Shown in pieces: positions 10,547-22,300 of a stretch of DNA of 64,000 nucleotides (positions are counted from its first letter, which is position 1; the number at the start of each line of letters is the position of its first letter). The notes beneath the pieces were generated by a model, which made no database searches, was not told the DNA's origin, and worked only from the letters and a program-made list of their open reading frames with translations. This DNA is from Chalara sp. BL73 (Eukaryota; Ascomycota; Leotiomycetes; Helotiales). The translations under genes were made by a program, and so were the position numbers. The stretch covers positions 62,001-126,000 of the forward strand of contig CAKJVC010000117.1 of NCBI GenBank assembly GCA_918026815.1, written 5' to 3'.

Positions 10547-11212
10547 ATAGAGGGCGAAGACTTAACACCTGTATGTGGTGCTTTTTGGAAAGCCGAGATT
10601 GAGTCAATTCGAGCCGGAGTCGAGAACGCACGGTACAACGCAACACTCGAAACAGAGGCTTTTTCAGCTCGAATCAAAAGCTACACAGCTGTATATAGTA
10701 AAACCTATTCTACTTACTCGCCGTTCAGTTACTTGCGCGCTGGCAGGGTGACAGCAGTCGAACACTTTTTGGGGCACGAAAAGTTTTTACTCGGTCCACT
10801 TTTATTTTGAGCTTCAATTCGACATCGAAGCAATTCTGTACTACTACATCTACTTACCATTTTACGGTTTCTACGCCTTTCGCTGAGAGGGACTAACTTT
10901 TGGGCACCTAGTACGAGCCATAACCGGCGTTGACTACTAAGAAAGCGAAAAGAATAAGCATTGGGAAGGAAACAGCAGGGCCGGCAGAAAAGAAAGGGTT
11001 GCAAAAAAGAAAAAGAGTTTAAGGGTGATTTTAAGGGTCAAAAAAAAAGGAAAAAAAGAATGCTTTGGTTATATACAAAAACTCGATTCTCAACATTCAC
11101 TGGAACACATAAGAGGTTTTTGGAAGAAATGTGTTAAGGCTACTAGTCTATTAATATTGGCTAGTACAGTCTTTGTAGGGTACTTGGTGCTTTTGCGGTA
11201 GGAGAGTGTCTA
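10547..11212 (+). repeat. Retroposed repeat, degenerate copy 1
   Basis: Starts GAGGGCGA, then AACACCTGTATG and GGTGC, and ends with the block ATAAGAGGTTTTTGGAAG...TTGGTGCTTTTG, as does the better preserved copy at 17883-18683. The interval between the two shared ends has a similar length in both copies but is strongly diverged. Truncated on the right before any AAT tail; no target duplication seen. Confidence 0.55.
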
Positions 11213-11949
11213 GCACCGCTTAATTAGGAAATCTAGCTTCGCATGCAGCTTTTGTGCTAACACTACACACAACACGCAGCTCCGAAATAGCTGAAGATAT
11301 AAGCATTATTTTGCTCTTATTATTCTCGATTTTTCTATGTGCTCAATTGCATTTTTGCGATATCCCTTTTTTCAAGCCACCGCCTAAGCCTAAGCACTAT
11401 TTCATCCAGTCAAGGGGGAGCTATGATTAACTAGACTGTTTGACGTTCATGCGTGATTGAGTAATTAATTATTGTTGTTGTTGATAGTTTTACTTTTCCG
11501 TAAACACAGGCAATTTACGCCATGCCAGGTGCTTCAATGTTTTCCAGAAGGACACTAAGCGCTTGCAAGGGCTTTTAAAGAGCTGAAATTAAAGGCGACC
11601 AATCAATGTTGCGCAACAAAAACCAGCTTGCATGCTTAGCGACTTCAATTCTACGTGAATTGTGGATAGCTATATATCTGCACTAGGAACCAGCATTTCG
11701 GATAAGCAGATGGTTTACTCGAGGCTGAACTCTTTAAAAGCTTATTGCTTTAGCATCGGTTAAATTCTTTTCCAAATGCTGAAAGCATCTGGGCCGCATT
11801 TCCTAAGGCAATAGCTGGCTCGTGCAGAGGCCCGTATCCTAGCCCCAAATCTTGGCAGTTCCAGCTTCTATTAGTGCTTACTATAGACTGCGCTGCCACA
11901 GTCCTTTTTCTGCTTGACACTTATATAAACGACACTCTATAATCGGATT
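11213..11949. other. Intergenic region upstream of the patatin-like gene
   Basis: No gene. A TATATAAAC box lies at 11921-11930, about 20 bp before the ATG at 11950, and could be the old promoter. Confidence 0.4.
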
Positions 11950-12303
11950 ATGCAACACTCAACGTCTACCGAGCTCGGCAGAAAGCCAAAACCTTTTGAT
12001 AGCACAGAGCTGTGTCTGCTGTTTTTCGATAGCGAAGGCGTCCGAGGGCTCTTAACGCTCTACATCTTGAAGAGCATTATGGATCGGCTGAACCACGAAC
12101 AAAAAACAACTGCCAGTTTTTTACCAGTAAAGCTATGCGAAGTGTTTGATTTTATTGGAAAAACGAGCACTGGCGGGTAAAAAAACATCTTTCGTAGTGA
12201 GTGTTTACTAACGTAGTCATGAAAGCTTCATAGCAATCGTGCTCGGCGCCGGCTCGAGATGAATATAGATAAGTGTATTACAACTGGGCTAAAGCTTATA
12301 TAA
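11950..12303 (+). pseudogene. Patatin-like phospholipase domain (NLR N-terminus), broken
   Basis: Patatin domains form the effector end of many fungal NLRs. From the ATG the frame carries EGVRGLLTLYILKSIMDRL, where functional members have a GGGxRG oxyanion motif; here it reads SEGVRG. It then has CEVFDFIGKTSTGG, where the lipase GxSxG is changed to KTSTG with the Ser retained. Directly after TGG comes a good intron at 12177-12233 (GTAAAA, branch TTTACTAAC, end ATAG). Beyond it RLEMNIDKCIT follows in frame, the usual next block, before a TAA. The catalytic Asp region and the NACHT part are absent or unrecognisable. G-to-A changes at the Gly codons fit RIP. Confidence 0.75.
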
Positions 12304-12582
12304 GTGTTCGAAACGCTTGTAAAATCTGCAAGTATGTTAAAATGCAGGTGCTGTGTTTCTGTGCTTCGCATTATAATACTCACGCCACATGCTACGAACA
12401 TTAATGGAATGTACAAAAGCAAGCGCTTAGCAGTGCAAGGCACGGAATGTCAAAAGGGTTGCGGTCATAACTTGGATTCGGATAAGTTTCATAGTTTGCG
12501 CGCCACGGCTTTCTTGATTGGCTGTAATGCATCAGATACGTGAACGCGGCGGCTACACAGCCTGACGGTCCTACACGTTGAA
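12304..12582 (+). other. Possible continuation of the patatin gene, decayed
   Basis: An open frame at 12304-12543 shows a Cys-rich start and CGHNLDSDKFHSL but no recognisable family block; it lies where the rest of a patatin domain would be expected. Confidence 0.25.
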
Positions 12583-14682
12583 TTGACTCGGGAACTATGC
12601 TTTGCTGCCTGTATATATAGCCACGATATCGTCTCGGAGATTTTCAGCCAGCTTTATTATTCTGACTATACTTCTACTCAAATTATAGCTTCACTAAACG
12701 ATAAACACTTGTGCAACGAAATACCCGTCGACCACCGCTTAAAGCGATTTCTGCCGAGCGCTAAACAGAAGCATTCCCATGGAGTCGGCAAACATGCAGA
12801 CATAATCGAGACTTTTAGCAACACTATAGTCCGCGATAACAGGACTACTTCTACTAAGCACGAAGCCGGTTTCGCTGCATAGCTTGCCGAACCAGACAAA
12901 ACAGGTAGTCTGGTCATTGCGCTGCAACAACCAGCCAAGTCACAGGTCTTTACTGCAGACGTAAAGTAGGTTCGAAACGAATGTGATACCCTGGCCTACT
13001 TGGACAAGTCGCTCGCCTTTGTGAATAGCCCTGGAAGTCTGAAAACAACAAGCGTATTCGATGCGTTCCTATTTATCATCGAGCAGATCTTTTCGAAAAA
13101 AACTATCTAACGAAGCGAAGCGTGCGTATAACACTTTCATTTCCATAGTAAAAGCAAAAAAGCCCGAGGTTTTTTTCGCATGCTGGCGAATCTATAGTCA
13201 GGACGACTTTTCTTTTTCTGGGAAAAAGCCTGGTAAAACCAATCAGGTACATAGCCTGAAGTTCCCGAATAGCCACGTTGTCCGCGTCGTGAACGGATTC
13301 CATCCTAGCTATGTAGCTAATTACTGCCTAAATAAAAGCTGCTTCCGGAGACTGTTCGCTATAGAGCTGTGCAAAGCGCTGTGCGAGCTGAATACAGCTT
13401 GGCAGAAAAATGGCTGAATGAACAACTTTAGAAGAATGTGCCGAGAAAGAACCCTTCAATTAATGAAAGGTTCGTTTCGCGATCACTTGTGGTGGTATAA
13501 ACTAACGACTTCTTATAAAGAAGAGTAGGGATAGCGAGCAGCTTAACACGGAACTGGGTCGCGAGCTTCGAGGAACCAAAGCAAACAACACTGCTAAGAA
13601 ATACAAGGCATACACCAAATCCTTCGACAACGGCCTGAAAAGTCTCAAACAGATCTTTGACCATATGGTGTCCTCGGTGTATACGCCTCAAAGCTCATGG
13701 GATCTCTATAAATTCATTGTCTTCGACCAAAATACATCAGTTCGCACCTGGAACTTCGATGCCGGAGTCTGCGCTCGTAGAGCTAGGCAAGCACATCAGC
13801 CAGCAGGTGCTCAAGTTCGTCAAAGACGATATCCCAGATCTAGTGCAGTATCAGCGGGGCTTATACAAGAATCTGTGGACCAACCGATATTTGACGAGTA
13901 TATCTCGAAAGTTAAAGCAGAGTATAGAAAAGATTACGATACGGTTTATTGAGGGTCTTACAAAGTCGTTTTCGGAGTCGTCGACGGGATAAACGTATAC
14001 TCCGGACTTTGTACATAATGCCTTCAAGGAACTTGCTGTTAGCTTCGAGGATGCTTTAGGCAAAAAGTACGATGACCGTCAAAAAACCGTAGCGGCAAGT
14101 GCTGCGAATAGTGTTGCTATTCTAAGCGCATCCCTTTGCACGTTATCGATTTCGGCCTTTCAATCAGCGGCTTTGGCAACGCCGGCTGCAAACACAACGC
14201 TAGCACGGTCTTCTTTTAGTGACGACTGTTTTAAATACGGCCAACTCGGTCACCGGTCCAGCGAGTGCCTACACCCCAAAAAAGGAAGCAGCACGCCGTT
14301 TAAATCTCCTCCGAACACGAGCTGCTACAACTGCGGTAAAACGAGTCACTAGACCAGCAATTGCTCGAGCCCCCAGAAAGGAAGCATAACGCCACCGGGA
14401 TCATCAGCGCCGTCCCCGAGCGGAAACTGCTACACTTGCGGCCAGCCCGGCCACTGGTCCAGCAGCTGCCCAAGCCCTAAAAGCGGAAGCGCCACGACGC
14501 TTTCACGGACTCTTTCAAGTAATAAATGCTTCAGCTGTGGCCAGACGGAGCACTAGTTTAGTAACTGTCCACGCCGTAGGCAGGGTAGTGCGACACCGTC
14601 GAGATCTACGTGCGGAGACAAGTGCTTTTCATGTGGTAAAATAGGTCACTGGTCTAGCAATTGCCCGACGCGTAGGAACTGA
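12583..14682 (+). pseudogene. Five-zinc-knuckle protein, broken by stops and frameshifts
   Basis: Reading with three frame changes, the segment gives a long protein ending in five CCHC zinc knuckles (C-x2-C-x4-H-x4-C) between 14227 and 14670, each separated by a Ser/Gly/Pro linker. The first has lost its second Cys (CFKYG). Two others carry TAG where the paralogous knuckles have Trp (H-stop-S/F), a RIP signature. Upstream blocks include VVRVVNGFHPSYVANY with CFRRLFAIELCKALCELN, and a helical region ELGRELRG through KSLKQIFDHM. The domain ahead of the knuckles is not one I can name. Knuckles suggest single-stranded nucleic acid binding. Alternatively it may be a transposon-encoded accessory protein. 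Confidence 0.55.
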
Positions 14683-14855
14683 TAAAGGCTTACTTTTAGA
14701 CGTGATGGAAGTGGAGATAAAAAAGGCAGCGCGTGCAGTGTGCAATGAGAGCTGGACTCAATTGACTGTCGAACGCTGGCCGAAACAGAATCACGAGATT
14801 GTAACGAGTCTTCTACAGTAGGGTGCAAAAAGTTTGCACTTTTGTTTTGTACCTT
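14683..14855. other. Short gap between zinc-knuckle gene and Copia fragment
   Basis: No gene; probably the 3' flank of the zinc-knuckle gene. Confidence 0.35.
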
Positions 14856-15857
14856 TCAGCTAGCTATTCCTATTTTGTCAGTAGAGGGAACTGTACCTAG
14901 AGTATCTGCAGAAAAGTAGGCGTTTCTGAATGTGGTGAGGTTAGTTTCCGTAGCACTAACTATACCGCTAATAGTTTTGTCTTCGGTGTTGGCAGCGATT
15001 TTGTCCTTGAAGGAACGTGGAGCTTTGGTCGGGTTTTTGGTCCAGCAAGTTTCTTCGGTATAGCTAGTCTTGCCGCTGCCAGGATAGGTGCATTTCAAAT
15101 GACTCCTGTTTTCACGCTTCGGTCCCCGGCTGCCATTGTAGCCAGTACCAGCATTGGGATTATGACTGTTCACTTCCTTCCCTACTTTGTCTCTAGTCTT
15201 CCGTTCTTCCTTCAAGCGGATTTGCCTGACTTCGACATAGAGACGTTCATAAGAGGTAGTTTAAGTCAGGAGAGTCATCAGGTTTGGTCGAGCGAATCCA
15301 GTCGTACTTCTCCTTGAAGTCACGAAAGTTCGATAGAAGACCATGAAGCAGAGCAGTAGCAAGCATATCGTCGGTCATATCGTATTTGACGGTCTTGAGA
15401 TCAGCTTTGATTTGGCGCACCTTGTCAAGCTTGAGTTCGTTGAGTTGATTCAGTAAGCTATCACGCGCCCGCTTATTGGTGACTGCGTATCGCTTCTTGA
15501 TGAAGTCGTGGGCCAGCTTAGCATCTGCGCAGTCTTCGATTTCGATCTTAATAGTGTCGGAGATCCAAGCGTTAAGCAGCCTATCCGCGAGTTTCATTTT
15601 TTCTTTGGCGTTTTTATGTTCGTTGTAATCAATTTGCCATCGCAAGGTGTTGTTGGTAGGAATCATAATTTGGGCATTATCCGTTTCTCCCTTACCGTCT
15701 ATTAAAGGAGTAGCGGATTAGGCTGTCTTCTTGCCTTTGATAGGGCGACGAGTGTCTCAACTCCGCTCTAGTGCGACACTAACTACCGCTTGAGTGCGCA
15801 ATCTTGAAGCGTGACCTAGTACGTACGTCCTTGTCTTTATTCACAAACATAAGAAGT
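14856..15857 (-). pseudogene. Ty1/Copia gag region (minus strand)
   Basis: Minus-strand frame 15666-15247 is a Copia-type gag (UBN2-like) with LADRLLNAWISDTI, ADAKLAHDFIKKRY and DDMLATALLHGLLSNF. The next frame, 15215-14856, carries the basic linker and a damaged CCHC knuckle (CTYPGSGKTSYTEETCW) followed by the start of the protease region. Protease, integrase, RT and the second LTR are missing, so this is a 5' fragment of an element whose left LTR is at 15858-15996. Confidence 0.8.
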
Positions 15858-15996
15858 TGTTAACTGTTGTTAGGAATTTTGTTGAACTGGTTAGGTTTAA
15901 GGATTATGCCTAGCTATACGTATGCGTATGCGTATGCGCATACGTATTGTAGAACTGATAATGAATCAGTTTTACGTATGCCTTGCGCATATTACA
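15858..15996 (-). mobile_element. Short 5' LTR of the Copia fragment
   Basis: Read on the minus strand it begins TGTAATATGCGC and ends CAGTTAACA, about 139 bp, just upstream of the gag frame. It contains a palindromic tandem of TACGTATGCG units (about 15918-15948). The second LTR is not in the window, so the boundaries rest on TG/CA ends and position only. Confidence 0.5.
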
Positions 15997-16024
15997 TCTA
16001 TAATCCGAAAGTCAAGCAGCTGCA

Positions 16025-17820
16025 TTAGAATTGGTTCATGAGCCTCTAGCAACGTCTATTATTGTTTTACCGACGAGCAGTAGCAAGTCCGTATTGTTTT
16101 TTTCCGTAGCAGCTATAGCCAAGCAACAAACGGTGATTGTTGTTGTTCCATTTGCCGCATTGGTGGATAATCTGGTCAAGCGTGGCCAACAGGCCGGGTT
16201 GGCGTGTGAAAAGTGGTTCGGGCCGCATTCATGTGGTGAAATACAGCAGCTAGTTGTTATTAGCGCCGATCGGGCCGTGACGGGGGAGTTTCGGCATTAT
16301 GCCAAAAGATTAGAATTGTATAGGCAGTTGGCACATATGTTTTTGACGAGAGTCATGTAGCATTCACCGACACATTATACCGGGAGCGGTTGCGCGAATT
16401 GTAAACGTTGCGGTACTTGGATTGCTCGTTTACGTGTTTGACCGCTACATTAATCGTGCAGCTGGAGGACGTGTTGCGGGATAAGTTATTGATCCCCGAT
16501 GCGCAGCTGTTCCGACGGTCCACCGCACGCCGCACTATTCGACACCGCGTCCACGACAGTGAAAATGAAACTCTATTCGTGTTCGAATTACGCGTTATTT
16601 AAAGTTTAGTATTGCCCGCCGGAAAACGAAGTGTAATTTACGTCCGCAGTTACGCAACTGGAAAAATCATCCGCGAAGCAATACAGTGTTCATTTTACAA
16701 AGCACGAGCAGATAATAAAAAAGAGTTATTACAAATGTGAATGCGGAGTTGTAGTTGGATTGTGGCCACCGGTACGTTAGAAACCGGGATTAATATCGCC
16801 GACATTATTTTCGTGGTCCATATTAATCGGCCATATAAGTTAACCAGTTTTGCGCAGCAGTCCGGTCGCGGTGAAAAAGGTAGCGAAGTTAACGATTCTA
16901 TTGTTATTGTCCGGGTACAGACTACCAGCGGGCGGCGTCGGAAAAAGGTTTTAAGTGAGTATTGCGTTAAGCAAGTTGATGAAAATGCTATAACGGAGTT
17001 TTTGCAAGTGTCAGAGTATCGGCGGCAAGTGATAGCAAAGTATTTCGATAGTAAAATAGAAGAAGCCGACTGCAGAAGCACCGATAGCATTTTGTGTAGT
17101 TAGTGTAATGTAAATTTACGTTAGTTTACGGCACTGGAATATCAGAATGAAAAAATTAAAAGCGAATATGAAAACACGGTAAGTAGTAAAGCGGCACCGG
17201 AGACGAGCAGCGAAGTTCGCGGTAGTCAAATGATTGCCGGCAGGTTGAAAAAGTTAGCCGAGACGGACGAGTTAGTATTCCAGGCTATAGGCGTATTAAA
17301 AAGCGGGTGCGTGTATTGCGAGTTCGCTCGCATTGATAGCGGAGCCTACAAACAGCCGCATCTGTATACAGAGTGTTTTGCAGCGAAAGCCAATCGCGTC
17401 GGTTATTGTAATTTCCAGCAGTGGCGAGAAAAGGTGGATTTTGGAAAGAAGTTTAGGCATTGTTTCGATTGTGGGTTGCCTCAGAAGATATGTCGAAAGC
17501 AAGAAACCGGGAAAGCGTGTAAGTATATCGATGTAATGTTGGCCGGGATTTATATATTACACGAGCAGGGATTTTAAATGGGCGGATTTCAAAGCGTCGG
17601 GTTTCAAAGGGATTATTCAAGAGATTTATAGGAGTAGATGAAAAAAGAAGCAGAGAAGTTTGGATCGGTTATAGAGAGTAATTGGATGAAAACGTGGCGG
17701 GAAGTTTGTATTGTATATTTAAAGATGCGACAAGAGTATCGAGCAAAATGATTTTTCCCCGAAACCGTCCGTATTAAGCGCCCAGCAGGGAACAGAAACA
17801 ACAAGAACGGGGTAAAGAAT
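16025..17820 (+). pseudogene. RecQ/TLH-type helicase, C-terminal part, RIP-damaged
   Basis: The text matches the large fungal RecQ-like helicases that often sit near telomeres. Motif I reads PTSSSKSVLFF (the Walker Gly is changed to Ser). Motif Ia is VPFAALVDNLVKRG. Motif II is a DESH box at about 16342 (FDESHVAFTDT), and TATLIVQLED (motif III) follows. After a frame change come ATGTLETGINIADIIFVVH, RPYKLTSFAQQSGRG (motif VI area) and a Cys-rich C-terminal region (CVYCEF, HCFDCGLPQKICR) with MLAGIYILHEQGF. Several TAG/TAA stops interrupt it, e.g. after FLTRVM in an alternative frame and at 16402. The N-terminal half is absent; related N-terminal text occurs at 29697-30630. Confidence 0.8.
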
Positions 17821-17867
17821 TAGTTTCCAGTAGGTATTTTGCAACTGGATTTGAATATGCATAAAAC

Positions 17868-17882
17868 AAGTATTTCATGAGG
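17868..17882. repeat. Target-site duplication (15 bp), left copy
   Basis: AAGTATTTCATGAGG, repeated exactly at 18684-18698 on the other side of the retroposed insertion. Confidence 0.85.
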
Positions 17883-18683
17883 GAGGGCGATGGCTGAACA
17901 CCTGTATGCGGTGCCCTTTACGAACCTGGAATTGGTATTACTCTCCTGAGGCAGTTTAATAACGATTCCAGAGCCGAGATTCAGCCCAAACAGTGATATG
18001 GAAGGATTTCTGGGGCCAAAGTGAAGGGAGGAGCAAAGTTTTCACGCCAAGGCCAGAGGTTATTCTGTAAGAAGTATCACTTCGATTCAACAATAAATCC
18101 TTTATAATACTGAAAAACGAGTTGAAACACGACTTGAGCTACTTTCGAACTAGCTCTCAATTATTTGCACTTGTTTACTATACGAGTTTCGGAACACACA
18201 CCGTGGAAAGGCTGAAGAAGTGAACCGGAAGAATAACGGAAAGTTACACGTACGACAAAATGACAACATAAGCACTTGGGTGGCTCGTACTTTCGATAAA
18301 TATATACCCATGGCCGGAGGAAAGACCGCGGAGAAAAGTCGACAAGGCGAAGGCTGTAATGGAGAAAGACGTGTAAGGAACGGAAGAATCGACGGACGTG
18401 AAAGAAGGACTTTTTTTCATTGGGACTCGACCCCCAACACTCACTGGAATATATAAGAGGTTTTTTTGGAAGAAGTATATTAAGGCTACTAGTCTATTGA
18501 TATTGGCTAGTACAGTCCTTGTAGGGTACTTGGTGCTCCTGCTTCGTCCTTTTTTACTCTCGAGACTTTGTATATATTGTCAACTCCCCAACCGAATTGC
18601 TAGGCCCGAGTGCCCCGGCCGTGCTACATAGTCCTCGACTGATACAGCACGTTAAAAGGAATAATAATAATAATAATAATAAT
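17883..18683 (+). mobile_element. Retroposed (SINE/LINE-like) insertion with (AAT)n tail
   Basis: About 800 bp beginning GAGGGCGATGG and ending in about nine AAT units (18659-18683), flanked by an exact 15-bp target duplication. A simple-repeat 3' tail and a long TSD are hallmarks of target-primed reverse transcription, so this is a non-LTR retroposon. No RT frame is present, so it is non-autonomous or 5'-truncated. A short hydrophobic frame near the 3' end (ATSLLILASTV-VGYLVLL, about 18484-18545) is conserved at the amino-acid level in copy 1 at 11131-11190. The host sequence is the C-terminal end of the helicase pseudogene. Its first bases and a TACGAACCTGGA block also recur in the 50/61-kb repeat. 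Confidence 0.75.
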
Positions 18684-18698
18684 AAGTATTTCATGAGG
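18684..18698. repeat. Target-site duplication (15 bp), right copy
   Basis: Exact repeat of 17868-17882. Confidence 0.85.
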
Positions 18699-19062
18699 AA
18701 GCGAAATTAAAATATAACCCGAACCCGTCCATATTAGGCGCCCGGCAGGGAAGAAGGAAATAATAAAAAAGAGAGTTTCCAATTATTATTTAAATTATCG
18801 CCATCGCCGCCGGGCAGAAACAGGAGCGAGTGGTATATGCGGAGATGAAGACCAACGGAATATAGGGAGCCAATAGTAAGTTAACGGAGGACGGGAATGT
18901 TGGTGTGGTTCGGGAAAAGGTTAAATGGTCATTAATTGAAGTAAGTGTATTATTACAGGTGTTTTTGTAGGAAGTAGGGGTTTACGGATCCACACACGAC
19001 CCACCGGGTCACGTGGTTCGCACAACCCCCATTTTGTAGAATCTAGAGTAGAACCTTAATAT
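18699..19062. other. Flank of the helicase pseudogene; tandem similarity to 17750-17835
   Basis: 18718-18785 (CCCGAACCCGTCC...GGCGCCC-GCAGGGAA) is a diverged copy of 17757-17825, suggesting a tandem duplication of the helicase 3' region before the retroposon inserted. Nothing else recognised up to the gypsy LTR. Confidence 0.5.
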
Positions 19063-19372
19063 TGTGGCGGGGAACATGCTGAGAGCAAGAACAGCAACAG
19101 GATCTAGCACAAAACTCATAGGCGTGATAGCGGTGGCTGTAGCATACTGGGGAGAGCACCGGCGAGCCTAAGCTCTAAATAATAGATAAACGTCAATAGC
19201 TTATAAAGGTGTAAAATATAGGAGGGTGGAACAGTGTGTTTTATTGATGATAGTGCGCCTCCTTACCGGAAGCGCAGGTTATATACAACTCATGCTTCTC
19301 AGGTCACATAACTGACCGCTTATGAGTATCACGTGACAAAGTGTGAAAGGAAAGAAAATCGTTTTTACTACA
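19063..19372 (-). repeat. Gypsy LTR, left copy (3' LTR)
   Basis: 310 bp, paired with 29341-29650. Read on the minus strand it starts TGTAGTAAAAACG (RIP-altered from TGTGGTGGGGACG in the other copy) and ends TTCCCCGCCACA. Flanked on the left by ATAT (19059-19062), matched by ATAT at 29651-29654. Contains a CAATAAAAC poly(A)-type signal. Confidence 0.9.
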
Positions 19373-22300
19373 TCCGTCCTTTCTCTTATACGTGCTCGCC
19401 CCGAGCACTAGTCAGTAAAGGTTTGCGTTTAGTTAAATCGAGCTTTTTTTTTTTGATATTGCTTTATGAATTGTCGTTGCATCACGTAATTCACTTCCTA
19501 CTTTCGAGAGTAAATATCAACTTGCCTGGCCAGCGATAAAATATCGACTTTACTATATCACCCTTTTTTATTCTTTTTCAACCTACAACTTTACAACAAC
19601 AACAACAACAATTCGATTTCTAATAATCATGATTTTTTTCGAGCAATATTATAAAAATCTAATTTATTATTTGTATAATATTCAGCTGTTTGATCTTTTG
19701 CGAGAATTAATTGCTAACTGTTTATTTTCTAATAAACTTCTTTTTACAACTACTTTTTATTCGAGCTTTTTATACAACTCTTTATTTGATTTTTTTATAC
19801 TCGACTATATCGAGCATACAATTAAATCAAATAAGCTATTAATATAAAAGAATTGAAAAGTATTTTTTTATTGCAACGCTTTCAATACGTTGTTGTTGCG
19901 CAAATCGATTTCTTGATCGGTTTTTGCTTTTACTTTTAACTTACAACTTTTTTACAATCCTTTTTTTTTTTTATACTTAATTTTTTATTTTACACTCAAT
20001 TTTCTACTTCGTGTTTATTGTCGATACAAATCAAAGCTAAGTCGTTTTTTTTCCTGACTTGTTCCTATTACTGACTAGTATTAAAAACAGGAATTATCGA
20101 GCAAAGTGAACTTCGCGACTACACAATTAAAAATAAAGTAAAGCGCTAGCAAAACTGCGCTAACGAAGTTGCAACGCAAAAACTATAAGTATACAAAAAA
20201 AAAAAATTCAATTTTTATCGCTAACTGTTGTCTGTAGCTTTTTAACTACTTTTAACAGTTATACAATTAAAAACAAAGTTAAAGCTCGAACAAAACAACA
20301 AACGGTTATTTTTTTCTTTTTTTCGAACAATTTTCTGGATTTTATAATAAAGTATTAAAGTGTAGTATTAAAGTAAACGGTCTTTACATTTATCGACGTT
20401 ATGCTTTTAATGTCGCTGTAGTGCTCGCAAGTCGTAGTAAATAAAACAAAGCTGAAATACTAGCAAAGCTATAAGTAAATCGGATTATTCTTTATAATTC
20501 TTATTGCTAACTGTTATTTATAGCGTTTTTTCAATTTTTAGCAACTATACAATTAAAAACAAAGTCAAAGCTTAAACAAAATAACAAATGCAGTTATTTT
20601 TTTTTTACTTTCGAATTATACTTCGAATTAAAATATTATTCAAAAATAACGCAAAGCAACAAAATAACAAGTTTTTACAGTTTAACTATATTACAGTTTT
20701 GACGTCGCTGTAGTATTGCAAGTTATAGCGTTAAAAGCGTAAACTTAAAAAAACTTAACGGATTTAATTTTAGCGCGACTATTTACGATTAAACTGTACC
20801 GGTTAGCTTTAAAAACGTGCACGTTTTCGTTTGTACTAACTTTTTTTTTTCCGAATATAGTTACTGTACAGTTTTCGGGTTTTTTCGCTGTTTTTTCGAG
20901 TCGAAAAACACTGCTAGTATAAGTTTTAATTCTCGAAAAGCAGTATTTACTATTTTTATTGCATTTCTTTGTTAAGCTATTTGTTTTTTTAATACAGCGA
21001 TTTTTTACTTGTATTTTTACTAATTAATTATAAAAGAACTTTATTCGAAACAGTTTAACGCGTTGTTATTAATAGCAGTATTAAAGTTGTTCGACTTAAA
21101 CGTCGCGCAATTGTTTTTTAGTTAATAAGATTTTTTACTTGTAGTTTATTTTGTTTGTTAAACTTCGGTTGCTTTTAGCGGCGAAAGCGAAGATTTATTT
21201 ACTAGAAAGCTTGCTTTTATAAGCGAGCTTTAAAGTGTTTAACGTGTTGCGTTTTTTATCGCTACAAAATTGAATTCTAGGCTTTTGCACTTTATATATC
21301 GTTTGCTTGTTAGTACTCGAAATTGTTTGTTTGTAAATCCTTGATTCTATTTCCGGAAAGCAACAAGCTAAGTCCGGTTCAAGCTTGTTGTGGCTAAGTA
21401 TTTCCGAGCGCTATTGAATTTTTTTGTTTTTTTCTTTTCGCTAATAGCGTTACAAAATCGGAACTTTTAGAATTAAAATAAACTTTTTTAAAACTAGAAT
21501 TAAACTTACTGCAACTGCTGAATTTAAATCCGGATCGTAAGTTATAAAAGCATTTTCGAGTTATTAAAGCATATTAAGCTTGCTAAAAGCTTATAAAGTT
21601 GTTTTAAAGCTTAAAGTCTTTTTTAAACTATCAACTTTTACAGGCTTAAAGTTAAGTTAAATATTAAAAGTAGTTATTTTAGCGTTTTTTTTTCAGGCTT
21701 TAAAAAGTTTGCTGAAAAGCCGCACTTCGTTTAAGCTTTTTTTAATAATTTTTTGTTTTTTTCCTCGAGGTAGCTAAAGATTTTTTTATTTTTTTGGCTG
21801 TTTTGATTTTTTTTACTGTAGCTTTAAAAACTTTTTATAAAACTTTTTGTAGTTTTGAAGCATATACAGCTTTAAAGGCTGTTTGACTTGATTGGCTTAT
21901 TTAAAAATAATTTGCTGTTTTTCTTTTTTAATTTTTTTGTAAGTTTCTGGAAGTTGCGTTTCGTTTGCCGGTGCAATAGTTATTAAAGCTTTTTTTTTTT
22001 GCATTTATAAGTGTTTAAGCCACAACTACGATTTTTACTTATATAACGAAATGCTGAATTGTGCGCGTTTTGGCTTACGAAAAGCAGAAATAAAAGCATT
22101 GTCGGAAAAATCGTCGTTAAGCTAGTAAATAAAACGTGTAGTAGCTAGTAACAGCTGCTGTCGACAACTCGGTTTAAAACTCGTTGTAATGCCGGCTAAA
22201 ACTTTTTTTTTACTGTAAAAAAGCTTTTAAGCTAGTAGTGTATTAAAGCTTTAATAGTTTAAGTGTTCAGAGTTTTTTACTCGAGTATATAAGCTTTTTT

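Noticed and set aside
18659..18683. AAT repeat as a microsatellite only
   Set aside because: It sits exactly at the 3' end of an insertion with a 15-bp target duplication, so it is better explained as a retroposon tail.
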